Source: Leifsonia xyli
GTDB taxonomy: Bacteria > Actinomycetota > Actinomycetes > Actinomycetales > Microbacteriaceae
Direction: 5' to 3'
Assembly (NCBI GenBank): GCA_001647635.1
Contig: CP014761.1
Location: forward strand, 3,224,001 to 3,288,000
Length of the DNA stretch: 64,000 bases
Part shown: positions 20,457 to 29,603 of the stretch, in pieces
Layout: each line of letters begins with the position of its first letter
How positions within the stretch are numbered: position 1 is the first letter of the stretch
Program-made: the position numbers and the translations under genes
Notes under the pieces: model-generated
Database searches by the model: none
What the model was told of the DNA's origin: nothing
What the model saw: the letters and a program-made list of their open reading frames with translations, nothing else

Positions 20457-21800
20457 ATGGGGATGGAAGCGGCGCCGATCCGCGCGTCGGCGACCCTGCG
20501 AGCCGAGCCGGGCACCCTCTACCGGGTGGTGCACAGCCCGCTGTCGCTGTGGATCGGCTTCCTCGCCGTCCACCTCTTCATCAGCGGCATCGCCCTGATC
20601 GACGGCAAGGGCCTCGGCGACGTCTTCCTGGTCTACAAGCCGTGGGCGGAGCTGGCCGCGCAAGGCACGCAGATCGTCGGCGTCGACTCCGACTGGGTGT
20701 ACCCGTTCGGCGCGCTCGTGCCGGTCATGCTGCCGCTGCTGTTCGGCGACCACGGCTACGTCTGGGCGTGGCTCAACATGGTGATGCTGCTCAACGCGGC
20801 CGCCTTCGCCGTGCTCATCGTCGGGCGCGAGCCGCGCCGGCTGGTCGCCGCGTGGTGGTGGCTCGGCTTCCTGCTGTTGCTCGGTCCGATCGCGGTCGGG
20901 CGGCTGGATGCCGTGTCCGCGTCCCTCGCCATCGTCGGCCTGCTCTGGCTCACCCTGCACGAACGGGCCGCGGTCGTGGTCCTCACCGCCGCGACCTGGA
21001 TCAAGGTCTGGCCGGCGGCCATTCTGCTCGCCGCCGTCGTGGCGCTGAAATCGCGGTGGCACATCGTGCTCGTGGCGGTCGTCACGTCGGCCGTGATCGT
21101 CGCGGTGCCTCTGATCTTCGGCGCCGGATGGCACATCCTGAGCTTCATCACGATGCAGACCGACCGTGGCCTGCAGATCGAGGCCCCGGTGAGCACGATC
21201 TGGATGTGGCAGGCCGCGTTCCACGTGCCCGGGGCGGCCGTCTACTACGACCGGCAGTTGCTGACCTTCCAGGTGAGCGGCAGCGGGACCGGGATCGCGG
21301 GCAGCCTGATGAACCCGCTGTTCGGGCTCACGGCGGTGGTCGTGACGCTGATCGGCGTGCGGGCGCTCCGGCGCGGGACTCCGTACACGCGCATCCTGCC
21401 CGAGCTGTCGCTCGCGCTGGTGACCGCGTTCATCGCCTTCAACAAGGTGGGCTCGCCGCAGTACGTCGTCTGGCTCGCGGCGCCGGTCGTGATCGGGCTG
21501 ACGTACCAGGGCCGCGGGTTCAAGACGCCCGCCATCCTCGTGCTCATCACCGCGGGCCTGACGCAGGTGTTCTACCCCTTCCTCTACGACATGCTGCTCG
21601 GGGTGCCGCAGCCGGCCATGGTGGCGGTCCTGACTCTGCGAAACCTCATGTACTTCGTCATCCTCGGCTGGACGATCGGCGCGCTGTGGCGGCGCCGCCA
21701 CCGCCAGGAGGCGGCAGGCGACCTGGTGCCGGCGCACGCGTGGCCCTTCCACACGGCGCCCGGGGCGCACACGGAGCCGGTCGGCGGCGACCCGCGCTAG
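20457..21800 (+). CDS. GT87-like membrane glycosyltransferase (DUF2029)
   Basis: Integral membrane protein of 447 residues with about ten hydrophobic segments, related to the GT87 polyprenyl-phosphate mannose-dependent alpha-mannosyltransferases of actinobacteria (GT-C fold). GRLDAVSASLAIVGLLWLT and WIKVWPAAILLAAV carry the acidic and basic residues typical of the family, and NKVGSPQYVVWL is well conserved. It probably adds sugar to a cell-envelope glycolipid. The ATG at 20457 lies 8 bases after a TAGGAT box (20443-20448), so the message may be leaderless. Assigned by overall pattern; exact acceptor unknown. Confidence 0.75.
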   Translation: MGMEAAPIRASATLRAEPGTLYRVVHSPLSLWIGFLAVHLFISGIALIDGKGLGDVFLVYKPWAELAAQGTQIVGVDSDWVYPFGALVPVMLPLLFGDHGYVWAWLNMVMLLNAAAFAVLIVGREPRRLVAAWWWLGFLLLLGPIAVGRLDAVSASLAIVGLLWLTLHERAAVVVLTAATWIKVWPAAILLAAVVALKSRWHIVLVAVVTSAVIVAVPLIFGAGWHILSFITMQTDRGLQIEAPVSTIWMWQAAFHVPGAAVYYDRQLLTFQVSGSGTGIAGSLMNPLFGLTAVVVTLIGVRALRRGTPYTRILPELSLALVTAFIAFNKVGSPQYVVWLAAPVVIGLTYQGRGFKTPAILVLITAGLTQVFYPFLYDMLLGVPQPAMVAVLTLRNLMYFVILGWTIGALWRRRHRQEAAGDLVPAHAWPFHTAPGAHTEPVGGDPR

Positions 21801-21883
21801 GGCGGATCCTCCGCTTCCCTGGCCGTGGCCCCGCAGAAGATGACATCATCGAGGGACCCGTCCATCCCGTCGAAGGGGGAATC

Positions 21884-22192
21884 ATGCTGGTGGCGTTCTC
21901 GGTGGCCCCGAGCGGTGGGGAAGGGGCCGACGCGTCGGTGCACGATGCGGTCGCCGCGGCGGTGCGCGTGGTGCGCGAGTCGGGCCTCCCGAACCACACC
22001 GACGCGATGTTCACGACCATCGAGGGGGAGTGGGACGAGGTCTTCGATGTCGTCCGCCGCGCCACCGATGCGGTGGGCCGCTTCGGCACGCGGGTCTCGC
22101 TCGTGCTGAAGGCCGACATCCGGCCGGGCTACACCGGCGAGCTCGAGGGCAAGGTGCAGCGCCTCGAGGCGGCGCTGGAGCAGGGGGAGTGA
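21884..22192 (+). CDS. Thiamine-binding protein, MTH1187/DUF77 family
   Basis: Cytoplasmic protein of 102 residues. It begins MLVAFSVAPSGGEGADASVHDAV and continues with SGLPNHTDAMFTTIEGEWDEVFDVV and RVSLVLKADIRPGYTGELEGKV. These are the core motifs of the MTH1187/YqgV thiamine-binding family, ferredoxin-like fold. A GAAGGGGGA ribosome site precedes ATG 21884. It is followed after one base by a small membrane protein gene. No TPP riboswitch is visible upstream. Confidence 0.88.
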   Translation: MLVAFSVAPSGGEGADASVHDAVAAAVRVVRESGLPNHTDAMFTTIEGEWDEVFDVVRRATDAVGRFGTRVSLVLKADIRPGYTGELEGKVQRLEAALEQGE

Positions 22193-22193
22193 C

Positions 22194-22433
22194 GTGGATC
22201 TGAACACGATCGTGCTCGCGGTGGTGGGCGTGCTGATCTACTTGACACCGCTGCTCGCGCTCATCGCCGTGCTGGTCGGCGGCGTGGCGCTCGGCTGCGT
22301 CATCGTCGCCATCGTCGGCGCCGTGCGGACCGGCGTCGCACGTCCGGAGGAGACCCGGGATGTGGATGTCGCCGAGTTCTTCGAGCAGGAATCCGCCGCG
22401 GCGGTGGCCGTGGGTCGAAACGATTCGATATAG
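22194..22433 (+). CDS. Small hypothetical membrane protein
   Basis: Protein of 79 residues with one long or two short hydrophobic segments (about residues 5-45) and an acidic C-terminal tail (RPEETRDVDVAEFFEQESAAA). GTG start one base after the thiamine-binding gene, hence same operon. I do not recognise a family. Confidence 0.7.
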   Translation: MDLNTIVLAVVGVLIYLTPLLALIAVLVGGVALGCVIVAIVGAVRTGVARPEETRDVDVAEFFEQESAAAVAVGRNDSI

Positions 22434-22442
22434 ACTCGGCGG

Positions 22443-23723
22443 GTGACCCCGATTCTCGACGGGCCGACGACGATGTCGTCGGCCCGTATTCGTCTTGCTC
22501 TCCTGGCGCTCGCCCTCGGCGGCTTCGGCATCGGCTCCACGGAGTTCGTCGCGATGGGCCTGTTGCCCAACATCGCGCACGACCTGCTGCCGCAGCTGTA
22601 CGCGACGTCGCCCGACGACGCCAACGCCCAGGCCGGCTGGATCATCTCCGCCTACGCGCTCGGGGTCGTGGTCGGCGCGCCGACCATCGCTGCGGTCGCC
22701 GCGCGCTGGCCGCGCAAGAAGCTGCTGCTCTGGCTGCTGGTCGCCTTCACGGTGGGCACGATCGCGTCGGCCGTGGCGCCGACGTTCCAGCTCGTCATGC
22801 TCGCGCGGTTCGTCTCGGCGCTTCCGCACGGAGCCTACTTCGGTATCGCGTCACTGGTCGCCGCCTCCCTCATGGGTCCGGGGAAGCGCGGCCGCGGAGT
22901 CGCCTTCGTGCTCTCCGGCCTGACGATCGCGAACGTCATCGGCGTGCCCGCGATCACCTGGATCGGGCAGCACAACGGCTGGCGCATCGCCTACCTGGTC
23001 ATCGCCGCGATCTTCGCGCTGACGTTCGTGGCGGTGGCGTTCCTCGTCCCGTGGCAGGCCGGCGACGCGAAGGCGACCATGCGCAAGGAGCTGCGCGCCT
23101 TCACCCGCCTGCAGGTCTGGCTCGCTCTGCTGATCGGCGCGATCGGCTTCGGCGGGTTCTTCGCCGTCTACACGTACATCGCGCCGATCGTCACGACGGT
23201 CACCGGGCTCCCGGAGGCGTCGGTGCCGCTCATCCTCATCGTCGCGGGCCTCGGGATGACCGTCGGCAACATCCTCGGTGGCCGGGCGGCCGACCACAGC
23301 GTGCGGAACAGCATGCTGCTGTTCTTCGCGATCCTGCTGGTGGCGCTCGCGGCGCTGTGGCTGACGGCGTCCACGGTCGTCGGGCTGGTCGTCTCGGTGT
23401 TCGTGGTGGCCGGCGCGTGCTCGGCGCTCTCGCCGACCATCCAGACCCGGCTGATGGATGTGGCGCACGACAGCCAGTCGATCGCCGCCGCCCTCAACCA
23501 CTCGGCGCTGAACATCGCCAACGCGTCGGGCGCGGCCCTGGGCGGTCTGACGATCGCAGCCGGCCTCGGCTACCTGTCGCCGATCGTGGTCGGCGCGATC
23601 CTCGCCGTCGCGGGCATCCTGCTCGCCCTGCTCTCGTTCGGCATCGACCGCTCGCGCGAGCGCCGCGGCGTCGACACCGGCGTCGTCCACGCCCAGCGCC
23701 CCGACCCCGTCTCGGTCGACTAG
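22443..23723 (+). CDS. MFS transporter, DHA1 family (AraJ/Cmx-like)
   Basis: Twelve-segment exporter of 426 residues. It begins with ALGGFGIGSTEFVAMGLLPNIA, the hallmark of AraJ/Cmx/sugar-efflux-type DHA1 members, and has the RWPRKKLLLWLL loop 2-3 motif. Substrate unknown; relatives export chloramphenicol, arabinose or purine ribonucleosides. The GTG at 22443 lies 6 bases after TAGACT (22431-22436), pointing to a leaderless transcript. An in-frame ATG at 22473 is possible. A strong 12-bp hairpin covers codons 6-15 of the longer form. Confidence 0.85.
   Translation: MTPILDGPTTMSSARIRLALLALALGGFGIGSTEFVAMGLLPNIAHDLLPQLYATSPDDANAQAGWIISAYALGVVVGAPTIAAVAARWPRKKLLLWLLVAFTVGTIASAVAPTFQLVMLARFVSALPHGAYFGIASLVAASLMGPGKRGRGVAFVLSGLTIANVIGVPAITWIGQHNGWRIAYLVIAAIFALTFVAVAFLVPWQAGDAKATMRKELRAFTRLQVWLALLIGAIGFGGFFAVYTYIAPIVTTVTGLPEASVPLILIVAGLGMTVGNILGGRAADHSVRNSMLLFFAILLVALAALWLTASTVVGLVVSVFVVAGACSALSPTIQTRLMDVAHDSQSIAAALNHSALNIANASGAALGGLTIAAGLGYLSPIVVGAILAVAGILLALLSFGIDRSRERRGVDTGVVHAQRPDPVSVD
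22460..22486 (+). promoter_or_regulatory. Strong hairpin at the 5' end of the MFS message
   Basis: CGGGCCGACGAC, loop GAT, then GTCGTCGGCCCG: a perfect 12-bp GC-rich stem within the first codons of the MFS gene. It could slow initiation on a leaderless mRNA, mark a terminator for the upstream operon, or make ATG 22473 the real start. The T-poor downstream sequence argues against a simple terminator. Confidence 0.45.
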
Positions 23724-23748
23724 CCGCCGAGCGGCCAGCGGCTAGTCG
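23717..23748. terminator. Bidirectional terminator between MFS and response-regulator genes
   Basis: CGACTAGCCGC and GCGGCTAGTCG form a perfect 11-bp stem with a 10-base loop. The arms contain the TAG stop codons of both convergent genes, a compact shared 3' end. Confidence 0.6.
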
Positions 23749-24395
23749 TTCTGGAGCAGGATGCCGTCCTGGATGGCGCGCTTGCGCAGGGCGACCTTGG
23801 TGCCCACGTCGTAGCCGGCCACGCGGTACTTCTCGCGGATGCGCTTGAGGTAGCTCTTGGCCGTCTCGTCGGAGATGCCGAGCTGGAAGGCGACCGCCTT
23901 GACCGGCTCGCCGGCGCCGTACAGCGCCATCACTCGACGCTCCTGGGCGCTCAGCTTGGGGGCGCCCCCGAGCTCGCCGGCGTTCAGCGCGAGGTCGAGC
24001 TCGGCCGAGATGAACGACTCGCCCTTGCGGGCCGCGCGGATCGCCTCCACGATCATCTCGGCGTCCTCGCTCTTCACGAGGTAGCCCATCGCGCCGGCGG
24101 CCAGAGCCTCGCGCACGACGGCCGGCTCGGAGTACGTGCTCATGAGCACGGTCGCCACGCCGGTCGTCTTCAGCGTCGACAGCTTGAGCGAGATCGGGAT
24201 GTTGTCCTTCAGATCCAGGTCGAGGAGGACCACATCCACCGGGAACTCGGGATGCGTCAGCAGCTCCGGCCAGCTGGCCACCGCCGCCACCATGCGGATG
24301 TCATCCGCGGCGCTGCGGATCCACTCGGTGAGCGCTCCGAGGAGCATCTTGTGGTCATCGACGATCGCGATCCGAATCGGCGGCTGCTCGCCCAT
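23742..24395 (-). CDS. Response regulator, LuxR/NarL type
   Basis: Cytoplasmic transcription regulator of 217 residues. The receiver domain (about 7-125) has the acidic pair IVDDHKM, phosphoacceptor Asp59 in VVLLDLDL, the Thr/Ser of LMSTYSEP, and Lys of GYLVKSED. The LuxR-type helix-turn-helix is around residues 150-200 (GEPVKAVAFQLGISDETAKSYLKRIREKYRV). It is last in a three-gene minus-strand unit behind a histidine kinase and a membrane protein. The DNA target is unknown. Confidence 0.92.
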   Translation of the reverse strand: MGEQPPIRIAIVDDHKMLLGALTEWIRSAADDIRMVAAVASWPELLTHPEFPVDVVLLDLDLKDNIPISLKLSTLKTTGVATVLMSTYSEPAVVREALAAGAMGYLVKSEDAEMIVEAIRAARKGESFISAELDLALNAGELGGAPKLSAQERRVMALYGAGEPVKAVAFQLGISDETAKSYLKRIREKYRVAGYDVGTKVALRKRAIQDGILLQND

Positions 24396-24431
24396 GTCGT
24401 GCCTTTCTCTGTCCCGGTCCTGCCCGCTGGG

Positions 24432-25649
24432 TCAGCCCAGTTCGGCGGAAGTGTCGCGGACCGAGGTGATCTCGATCCTCAGGGCGGATCCGGAGAACGA
24501 CTCCGCATAGCGCCCCACTTTACGGATAGCTTGCCATGCCGCAGGGTCTACCCCGTTTCGCGGCACACCGCTGGTCGTGATCACGATCAGTGTCGTCGCG
24601 CCCGGGTTGGCAGACCTCGGGTAGGTGCCGACCGGGCGGGAGAGCTCGAGCGTGAGGGTGCGCGGTGCTCCCGCGCCGGTGCGGATGGGGTCGCTGATGA
24701 GCAGCCAGACCGCCGTGAGCAGGCCGTCGCGCTGGTCGCGGCTCAGCCAGGCGGCCAGGCCGTCCGGGTCGGTCAGCGTCACCGACGGTCCGAGCAGAGC
24801 CGACTCCGTCACCGCGTGGTACAGCCAGGTCTCTTTGCGGCCCTGGATGAGGTGGAGGCGGAGCTCGGTCGCGATGCTGGCAGCAGCGTCCGCCGTGTCC
24901 TCGCCGAGCGGCAGCCGGGTGCGGCCGGTGGCGACGCCGTCGAGGAGCCGTTCGGCGGCGAGGTCGAGGCGGGCGAGCTCCTCGGAGGCCAGCATCCCGA
25001 CCGCGTAGCCGGGGGAGACGACGGTGCTCTGCACCTGAACCAGGTCGAGCTCGAGCTGCACCAGCGTGCGCAGGCTTCGGACGATCTGAACGCCGACCAG
25101 GGGAGGCGCGACCGCGATCGCGACGGTGACCACGCCGGGGCCGAGCAGCTGGAGGTCGGGCAGCGCGCGCCAGACCACCACGACGGCGAGCGTCGCGCCG
25201 AGCACTGCGGTGGCCAGGACGATGTCGCGGGCCGGGCGGACGGGGGCGCACAGCAGCAGCGCCGGTCCGACGGCGGCCGCGGCCGTGAGCGGGACGATCG
25301 CGCCGTCGAGAGGCCAGGTTCCGACGACGTCCAGGGCGACAGCGCCGGCCCATAGCGCGAGGGCGCCGAGGTAGAGCGGGAAGGGCAGCTCGTCCGGCAG
25401 GCGGAACCGCAGCACCAGCGCGCCGACGAGCGACACCCCGATGAGCACCCACGCGGAGACGGTGAAGCCCAGCAGCGCGTACTCGCTCGCGTTGATCGCG
25501 AACAGGATGAGCAGGAAGGCGATGAGGGCGACCGTCGCCACGTTGAAGCCGAGGTCGAGCCGGGCACGGCCGAGCGCGTCCCGCTCGTCCCCGGCGGCGC
25601 CGCGGGCGATCGGGCTGCGGGGGACGGTCCGCTCGTCGACACGGGTCAC
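24432..25649 (-). CDS. Membrane protein, possible degenerate histidine-kinase partner
   Basis: Protein of 405 residues with five or six membrane segments (about 35-185) and a cytoplasmic C-terminal half. The C-terminal part runs as a linker helix (ELARLDLAAERLLDGVATGR), then a region like the start of an ATPase domain (SRDQRDGLLTAVWLLISD), then strands ending LRIEITSVRD. It has no phosphorylatable His, N-box or glycine box that I can recognise. It overlaps the kinase gene by 4 bases and precedes the response regulator, so it probably acts in the same signalling system. Pseudokinase is a hypothesis. Confidence 0.7.
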   Translation of the reverse strand: MTRVDERTVPRSPIARGAAGDERDALGRARLDLGFNVATVALIAFLLILFAINASEYALLGFTVSAWVLIGVSLVGALVLRFRLPDELPFPLYLGALALWAGAVALDVVGTWPLDGAIVPLTAAAAVGPALLLCAPVRPARDIVLATAVLGATLAVVVVWRALPDLQLLGPGVVTVAIAVAPPLVGVQIVRSLRTLVQLELDLVQVQSTVVSPGYAVGMLASEELARLDLAAERLLDGVATGRTRLPLGEDTADAAASIATELRLHLIQGRKETWLYHAVTESALLGPSVTLTDPDGLAAWLSRDQRDGLLTAVWLLISDPIRTGAGAPRTLTLELSRPVGTYPRSANPGATTLIVITTSGVPRNGVDPAAWQAIRKVGRYAESFSGSALRIEITSVRDTSAELG

Positions 25650-26812
25650 TTCGGCACCTCCAGCACTACGGTCGTCCCGCTGCCAGGCGACGAGAAGAGG
25701 CGGGCGTTCCCGCCCACGTCACGCAGTCGGGCGACGATCGACTCGGTGAAGCCGAGGCGCTCCGTGTCGATGGTGGCGACGTCGAAGCCCTTGCCCGCAT
25801 CGGTGACCATCGCGCGCACGTTCGTCTCGTCGTCGGTGATCGTGACGTGCGCCTCGTTGACCCCGGAGTGCCGGCGCACGTTCTCGAGGCACTCGCCCAG
25901 CGCCAGCAGGAACGCGTCGAGCACGTCCGACGGCAGGAGCACCTGACCGGCGCCGTGCCAGTTGACCTCGAGCCCCATGCGGCGGAAGCGCTGCTTGACG
26001 GACTCCAGCGTCTTGCCGAGCGTGGATTCCTCCACCGGCTTCAGCTTGTAGTCGCCGGAGCGCGCCGGGTCGGGCGTGAAGCCGAGCCGGAGCTGTCGCA
26101 GCAGGGCCGCATCCTCCGCCGCCTGCTCGCGCAGCGCGCCATGACTCACGCCCACGCCGGAGTGGGCGAGCAGGGTCAGGGTCGCGAGCACGGTGTCGTG
26201 CAGCAGGCGCGCGCTCTGGCGGCGGCGCGCCTCCGTCTCGCTGGCCTGCCGCTCCACGCGGTAGGCGCGGCTCATGGTCGAGATGCGCTTCAGCGTGCGG
26301 GGCACGGTGCGCGAGAGCCAGATGCCCGTCGCGGTCAGCGCGATCCAGCCGGTGACGGTGAAGACGAGCGGCTCGATCAGTCGCGACTGCGTCATCCCGA
26401 GCGTGACCCCCAGCGCGGCCAGGGTCGCCAGCGCCGAGACCACCAGGAGCAGGACGCGCGGGCGGGATGTGACTGCGAGCACGCACACGCACGCCACGGC
26501 CGCGGCGCCGATCACGCCGACCGCGCTGATCGCCGACGGTCCGAGGGGCGTACCGGGGAGCAGGTGGATAAGGATCAGCGCGACGCCCGCGACCACGATC
26601 ACCGGCATCCAGAGCATGAGGCGCAGCAGCGTCGCGAGCTGCCACTGCGCGAACGCCAGGCAGGCGACGAGCACCAGGGACGCGAGGTAGAGCGGCAGGG
26701 GCAGGGAGCCGGGGACGCTCAGGCAGATCAGCGCCGTCGCGGTGGCCGTCAGGCCCACCGTGCGAGCGGTCGAGGCGAGGAGACGATCACGCTCCTTCTG
26801 GATGCGCGACAT
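25646..26812 (-). CDS. Sensor histidine kinase, NarL-partner type
   Basis: Membrane sensor of 388 residues. About six hydrophobic segments (20-165) are followed by a HisKA_3-like helix with phospho-acceptor His205 in SARLLHDTVLATLTLLAH. The C-terminal ATPase domain has an N-box (LGECLENVRRHSG), a G1 box (VTDAGKGFD) and a final GSGTTVVLEVPK. No large extracellular domain is present, so it may sense within the membrane. First of a unit with the membrane partner (4-base overlap) and the LuxR-type regulator. Confidence 0.9.
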   Translation of the reverse strand: MSRIQKERDRLLASTARTVGLTATATALICLSVPGSLPLPLYLASLVLVACLAFAQWQLATLLRLMLWMPVIVVAGVALILIHLLPGTPLGPSAISAVGVIGAAAVACVCVLAVTSRPRVLLLVVSALATLAALGVTLGMTQSRLIEPLVFTVTGWIALTATGIWLSRTVPRTLKRISTMSRAYRVERQASETEARRRQSARLLHDTVLATLTLLAHSGVGVSHGALREQAAEDAALLRQLRLGFTPDPARSGDYKLKPVEESTLGKTLESVKQRFRRMGLEVNWHGAGQVLLPSDVLDAFLLALGECLENVRRHSGVNEAHVTITDDETNVRAMVTDAGKGFDVATIDTERLGFTESIVARLRDVGGNARLFSSPGSGTTVVLEVPK

Positions 26813-26828
26813 GCCCCTCCATCCTCGG

Positions 26829-28034
26829 TCACACGGCGAACAGCCGCCGCAGCTGCGTGCTGACGGCGTCGTCCTCGATCAGGAACCCGTCGTGACCGAA
26901 GCCCGAGCGGATCACCACTGGAACTCTACCGTCCAGCGTGTCCGGCACGTGGTAGGCGATCTGGTCCTGTCCTTCGACGGGGAACAGCCGATCGCTGTCG
27001 ATGCCGACCACGAGCGTCTTCGCGGTCACGCGGGAGAGTGCCGCTGCCAGCCCGCCGCGGCCGCGGCCGACGTCGTGCGAGTTCATCGCCTCGACGAGGG
27101 TGATGTAGCTGTTGGCGTCGAAGCGGCGGACGAACTTGTTGCCGTGGAAGTCGAGGTACGACTCGACCGCGAACCGGCCGCCGCCGCCGAGTGGGCTGAT
27201 GCCGCTCTGCCAGGCGCGCTCGAACCGCTCGTTGAGTTCGGACGGGCTGCGGTAGTTGAGCAGCGCCATCCGGCGGGCGAGGGCGAGCCCCCGGTGCGGC
27301 CCGTCGCCGTCCTCGGCGTCGTAGTACTGGCCGCCGCGGAACAGCGGGTCGGTGCGCACCGCCTCGATCTGCACGGAGTTGAGCGCGATCTGGTCGGCGG
27401 TCGAGAACGGGGGAGCGGCGATCACGGCCAGCCGTTCGACGCGCTCGGGGAACATGACCGCCCACTCCAGCGCCTGCATGCCGCCCATGGACCCGCCGAC
27501 GACGGCGGCCCACCGCTCGAGGCCGAGCTCGTCGGCGAGGCGTGCCTGCGCGACGACCTGGTCGCGGATGGTCGTGAACGGGAAGCGGGACCCCCACTCG
27601 GCGCCGTCCGGGGCGAGGGAGGCGGGACCCGTCGTGCCCTGGCAGCCGCCCAGCATGTTCGGGACGACGACGAACCAGCGGTCGGTGTCGATCGCCTTGC
27701 CGGGGCCGATGATGCCCTGCCACCAGCCGGCGGTGCGCTGGCCGGGACCGGCGGGGCCGACCGCGTGCGCGTCGCCGGTGAGCGCGTGGAGGACGAGGAC
27801 GGCGTTGTCGCGCACCTCGGACAGCTCGCCCCAGGTCTCGTACGCGATGCGGACGTACGGCAGGCTCTCCCCGCTCTCGAACGAGAACGCGCCGATCCCG
27901 ACGAACCGGCGACCGGCGACCGGGTCGGACTCCTTCCACGCGCCGCTCGCGGGCGGCTTGCCCAGCAGCGTCCGCGCCTGCGCCTCCGTGATGAAGCTCG
28001 ACGGGGCCGTGTCCGCGGAGGTCTGCCAGTCCAT
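26829..28034 (-). CDS. metX: Homoserine O-acetyltransferase
   Basis: Methionine pathway enzyme of 401 residues that acetylates homoserine with acetyl-CoA. Alpha/beta-hydrolase fold: nucleophile Ser182 in GGSMGGMQALEW, Asp348 in GIDSDRLFP, His381 in GFGHDGFLIED. LGGCQGTTGP is also characteristic. Its product feeds MetY, encoded on the other strand at 29712. The ATG at 28034 gives a short N-terminal extension before the fold. It lies 16 bases after the histidine-kinase gene on the same strand (that gene is downstream of it). Confidence 0.94.
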   Translation of the reverse strand: MDWQTSADTAPSSFITEAQARTLLGKPPASGAWKESDPVAGRRFVGIGAFSFESGESLPYVRIAYETWGELSEVRDNAVLVLHALTGDAHAVGPAGPGQRTAGWWQGIIGPGKAIDTDRWFVVVPNMLGGCQGTTGPASLAPDGAEWGSRFPFTTIRDQVVAQARLADELGLERWAAVVGGSMGGMQALEWAVMFPERVERLAVIAAPPFSTADQIALNSVQIEAVRTDPLFRGGQYYDAEDGDGPHRGLALARRMALLNYRSPSELNERFERAWQSGISPLGGGGRFAVESYLDFHGNKFVRRFDANSYITLVEAMNSHDVGRGRGGLAAALSRVTAKTLVVGIDSDRLFPVEGQDQIAYHVPDTLDGRVPVVIRSGFGHDGFLIEDDAVSTQLRRLFAV

Positions 28035-28105
28035 TCGTCCATTCTTGCGGAGGCCGTGGAATTGCGGTCACGTGTTACGAAGCGCTCCGCCGCGGCTGAG
28101 CGCCG

Positions 28106-28813
28106 TCAGCCGCGGTCGTCGTCGCGGCCCGCGCCGGGCGGGTCGAGGCGATCATCGGGGCGTCGGCGCAAGTGCTGCGTCCGCTCGTTGAGGTAGTTGA
28201 CGATCGTGGCGCTCGCGGTTCCGACGATCGCGACGCCTCCCATCATCAGGATCACGGCGAGGATGCGCCCCTCGGGGGTCACCGGGTAGTAGTCGCCGTA
28301 GCCCACGGTGGCCATGGTCACGCAGGCCCACCACACCGAGTCGCCGAAGGTTTTGATGTTGGAGCCGTGCGCGTACCGCTCGACGTGGAGCTCGGCGAGC
28401 GAGATCACGTAGATGAACATCACGATGAACGCGCTCGCGAAGACCACCACCCGGCGCCGCAGATGCGACGGCGTGTTCCCGCGGAAAGCCCGCACCCGGG
28501 CGAGGCCGGTGAGCAGCAGGAACGGACGGGCGAGCGGGAGGAGCACGGAGAGGAGGGCGATCGGGTGGCGGCGGACGAAGCGCCCCTTGCGCTCCGAGAG
28601 CAGCAGCCGCACGGTGAAGTCGACGACGTAGAACGCCCATACAGCGAGGAGGACGACGGTGACCGTCACCGTCACGGCGTGGGGCTGCCCGACCCACAGG
28701 ATGCCGACCGAATACGCGGTCAGGAACAGGAACGACGCCGCCAGGGCGGGGTAGCCGGTGACCCGCTCCCAGGCGTGACGCCTGCGGTCCTCGTCCTGAT
28801 CGGGCATGGCCAC
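28106..28813 (-). CDS. Voltage-gated-type K+ channel protein
   Basis: Membrane protein of 235 residues with six hydrophobic segments in the S1-S6 pattern. The pore loop has the K+ selectivity filter TMATVGYGDYYPVT. The S4-like part (ARVRAFRGNTPSHLRRR) has some Arg residues but is not a full voltage sensor. Acidic and basic ends face the cytoplasm, with no RCK domain. GTG at 28813, with an ATG two codons later equally possible. It lies 4 bases after the SDR gene on the same strand. Confidence 0.87.
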   Translation of the reverse strand: MAMPDQDEDRRRHAWERVTGYPALAASFLFLTAYSVGILWVGQPHAVTVTVTVVLLAVWAFYVVDFTVRLLLSERKGRFVRRHPIALLSVLLPLARPFLLLTGLARVRAFRGNTPSHLRRRVVVFASAFIVMFIYVISLAELHVERYAHGSNIKTFGDSVWWACVTMATVGYGDYYPVTPEGRILAVILMMGGVAIVGTASATIVNYLNERTQHLRRRPDDRLDPPGAGRDDDRG

Positions 28814-28817
28814 AGTC

Positions 28818-29603
28818 TCAGCCCTTCGTGCCCTTCACGGCGAGAGGGCCCTTGTGGAGCCGATACGGCGCGGCCTGTGCGACCGGTTTGACGACGATCA
28901 GGTCGAGGTCGACGTGCCTGGGAAGGGTGAGCGCGTGGACGATCGTCCCGGCCACGTCCTCGGCCGACAGCGGCTCGGGCACGTCCTCGTAGACCGCGTC
29001 GCGCTTCGCCTGATCGCCGCCGAAGCGGACCAGCGAGAACTCCTCGGTGGCGACCATCCCCGGCGCGATCTCCACCACGCGGATCGGCTCGCCGTTAAGC
29101 TCCAGCCGCAGCACCTCGGTGAGCGCGTGCTCGGCGAACTTGGCCGCGTTGTACCCGCCGCCGCCGACATAGGCGGTGAGTCCGGCGATGGAGGTGACCA
29201 CGGCGATGTCGGCGTGCCCCGTCGCCGCCGCGCCCTCGCGTAGCAGCGGCAGGAGGGCCGAGACGACCCGCTTGGTGCCGATCACGTTGATCTCGTACAT
29301 CCACACCCAGTCGTCGACGCTCGACGACTCGACCGAGTCGAGACCGTGCGCGCCGCCAGCGTTGTTCACGAGGGCGTGGATGCCGCCGGTCGCGGCGAGG
29401 TGGTCGCGGAGCGCATCCACGTCGTCCTGCTTCGTGAGATCGGCGACGACGTACTCGGCGCCGGTCTCGTCGGCGAGGTCGCGGAGGCGGTCCTCGCGGC
29501 GCGCGACCGCGACCACATCCCACCCCTCCGCCCGGAAGGCGCGGACGGTGGCCGCCCCGATCCCCGAACTCGCTCCGGTCACGACAACGCGTCTGCTGCT
29601 CAT
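28818..29603 (-). CDS. Short-chain dehydrogenase/reductase
   Basis: Classical SDR of 261 residues: NAD(P) site TGASSGIG at residues 9-16, structural NNAG, catalytic Ser in VVTSIAG, and the YNAAK active-site motif, followed by EIAPGMVATEEFSLVRF. Members with this NADP-type pattern (YdfG-like) often reduce 3-hydroxy acids or Ser. Substrate not assigned. It precedes the channel gene and may form an operon with it. ATG start. Confidence 0.9.
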   Translation of the reverse strand: MSSRRVVVTGASSGIGAATVRAFRAEGWDVVAVARREDRLRDLADETGAEYVVADLTKQDDVDALRDHLAATGGIHALVNNAGGAHGLDSVESSSVDDWVWMYEINVIGTKRVVSALLPLLREGAAATGHADIAVVTSIAGLTAYVGGGGYNAAKFAEHALTEVLRLELNGEPIRVVEIAPGMVATEEFSLVRFGGDQAKRDAVYEDVPEPLSAEDVAGTIVHALTLPRHVDLDLIVVKPVAQAAPYRLHKGPLAVKGTKG

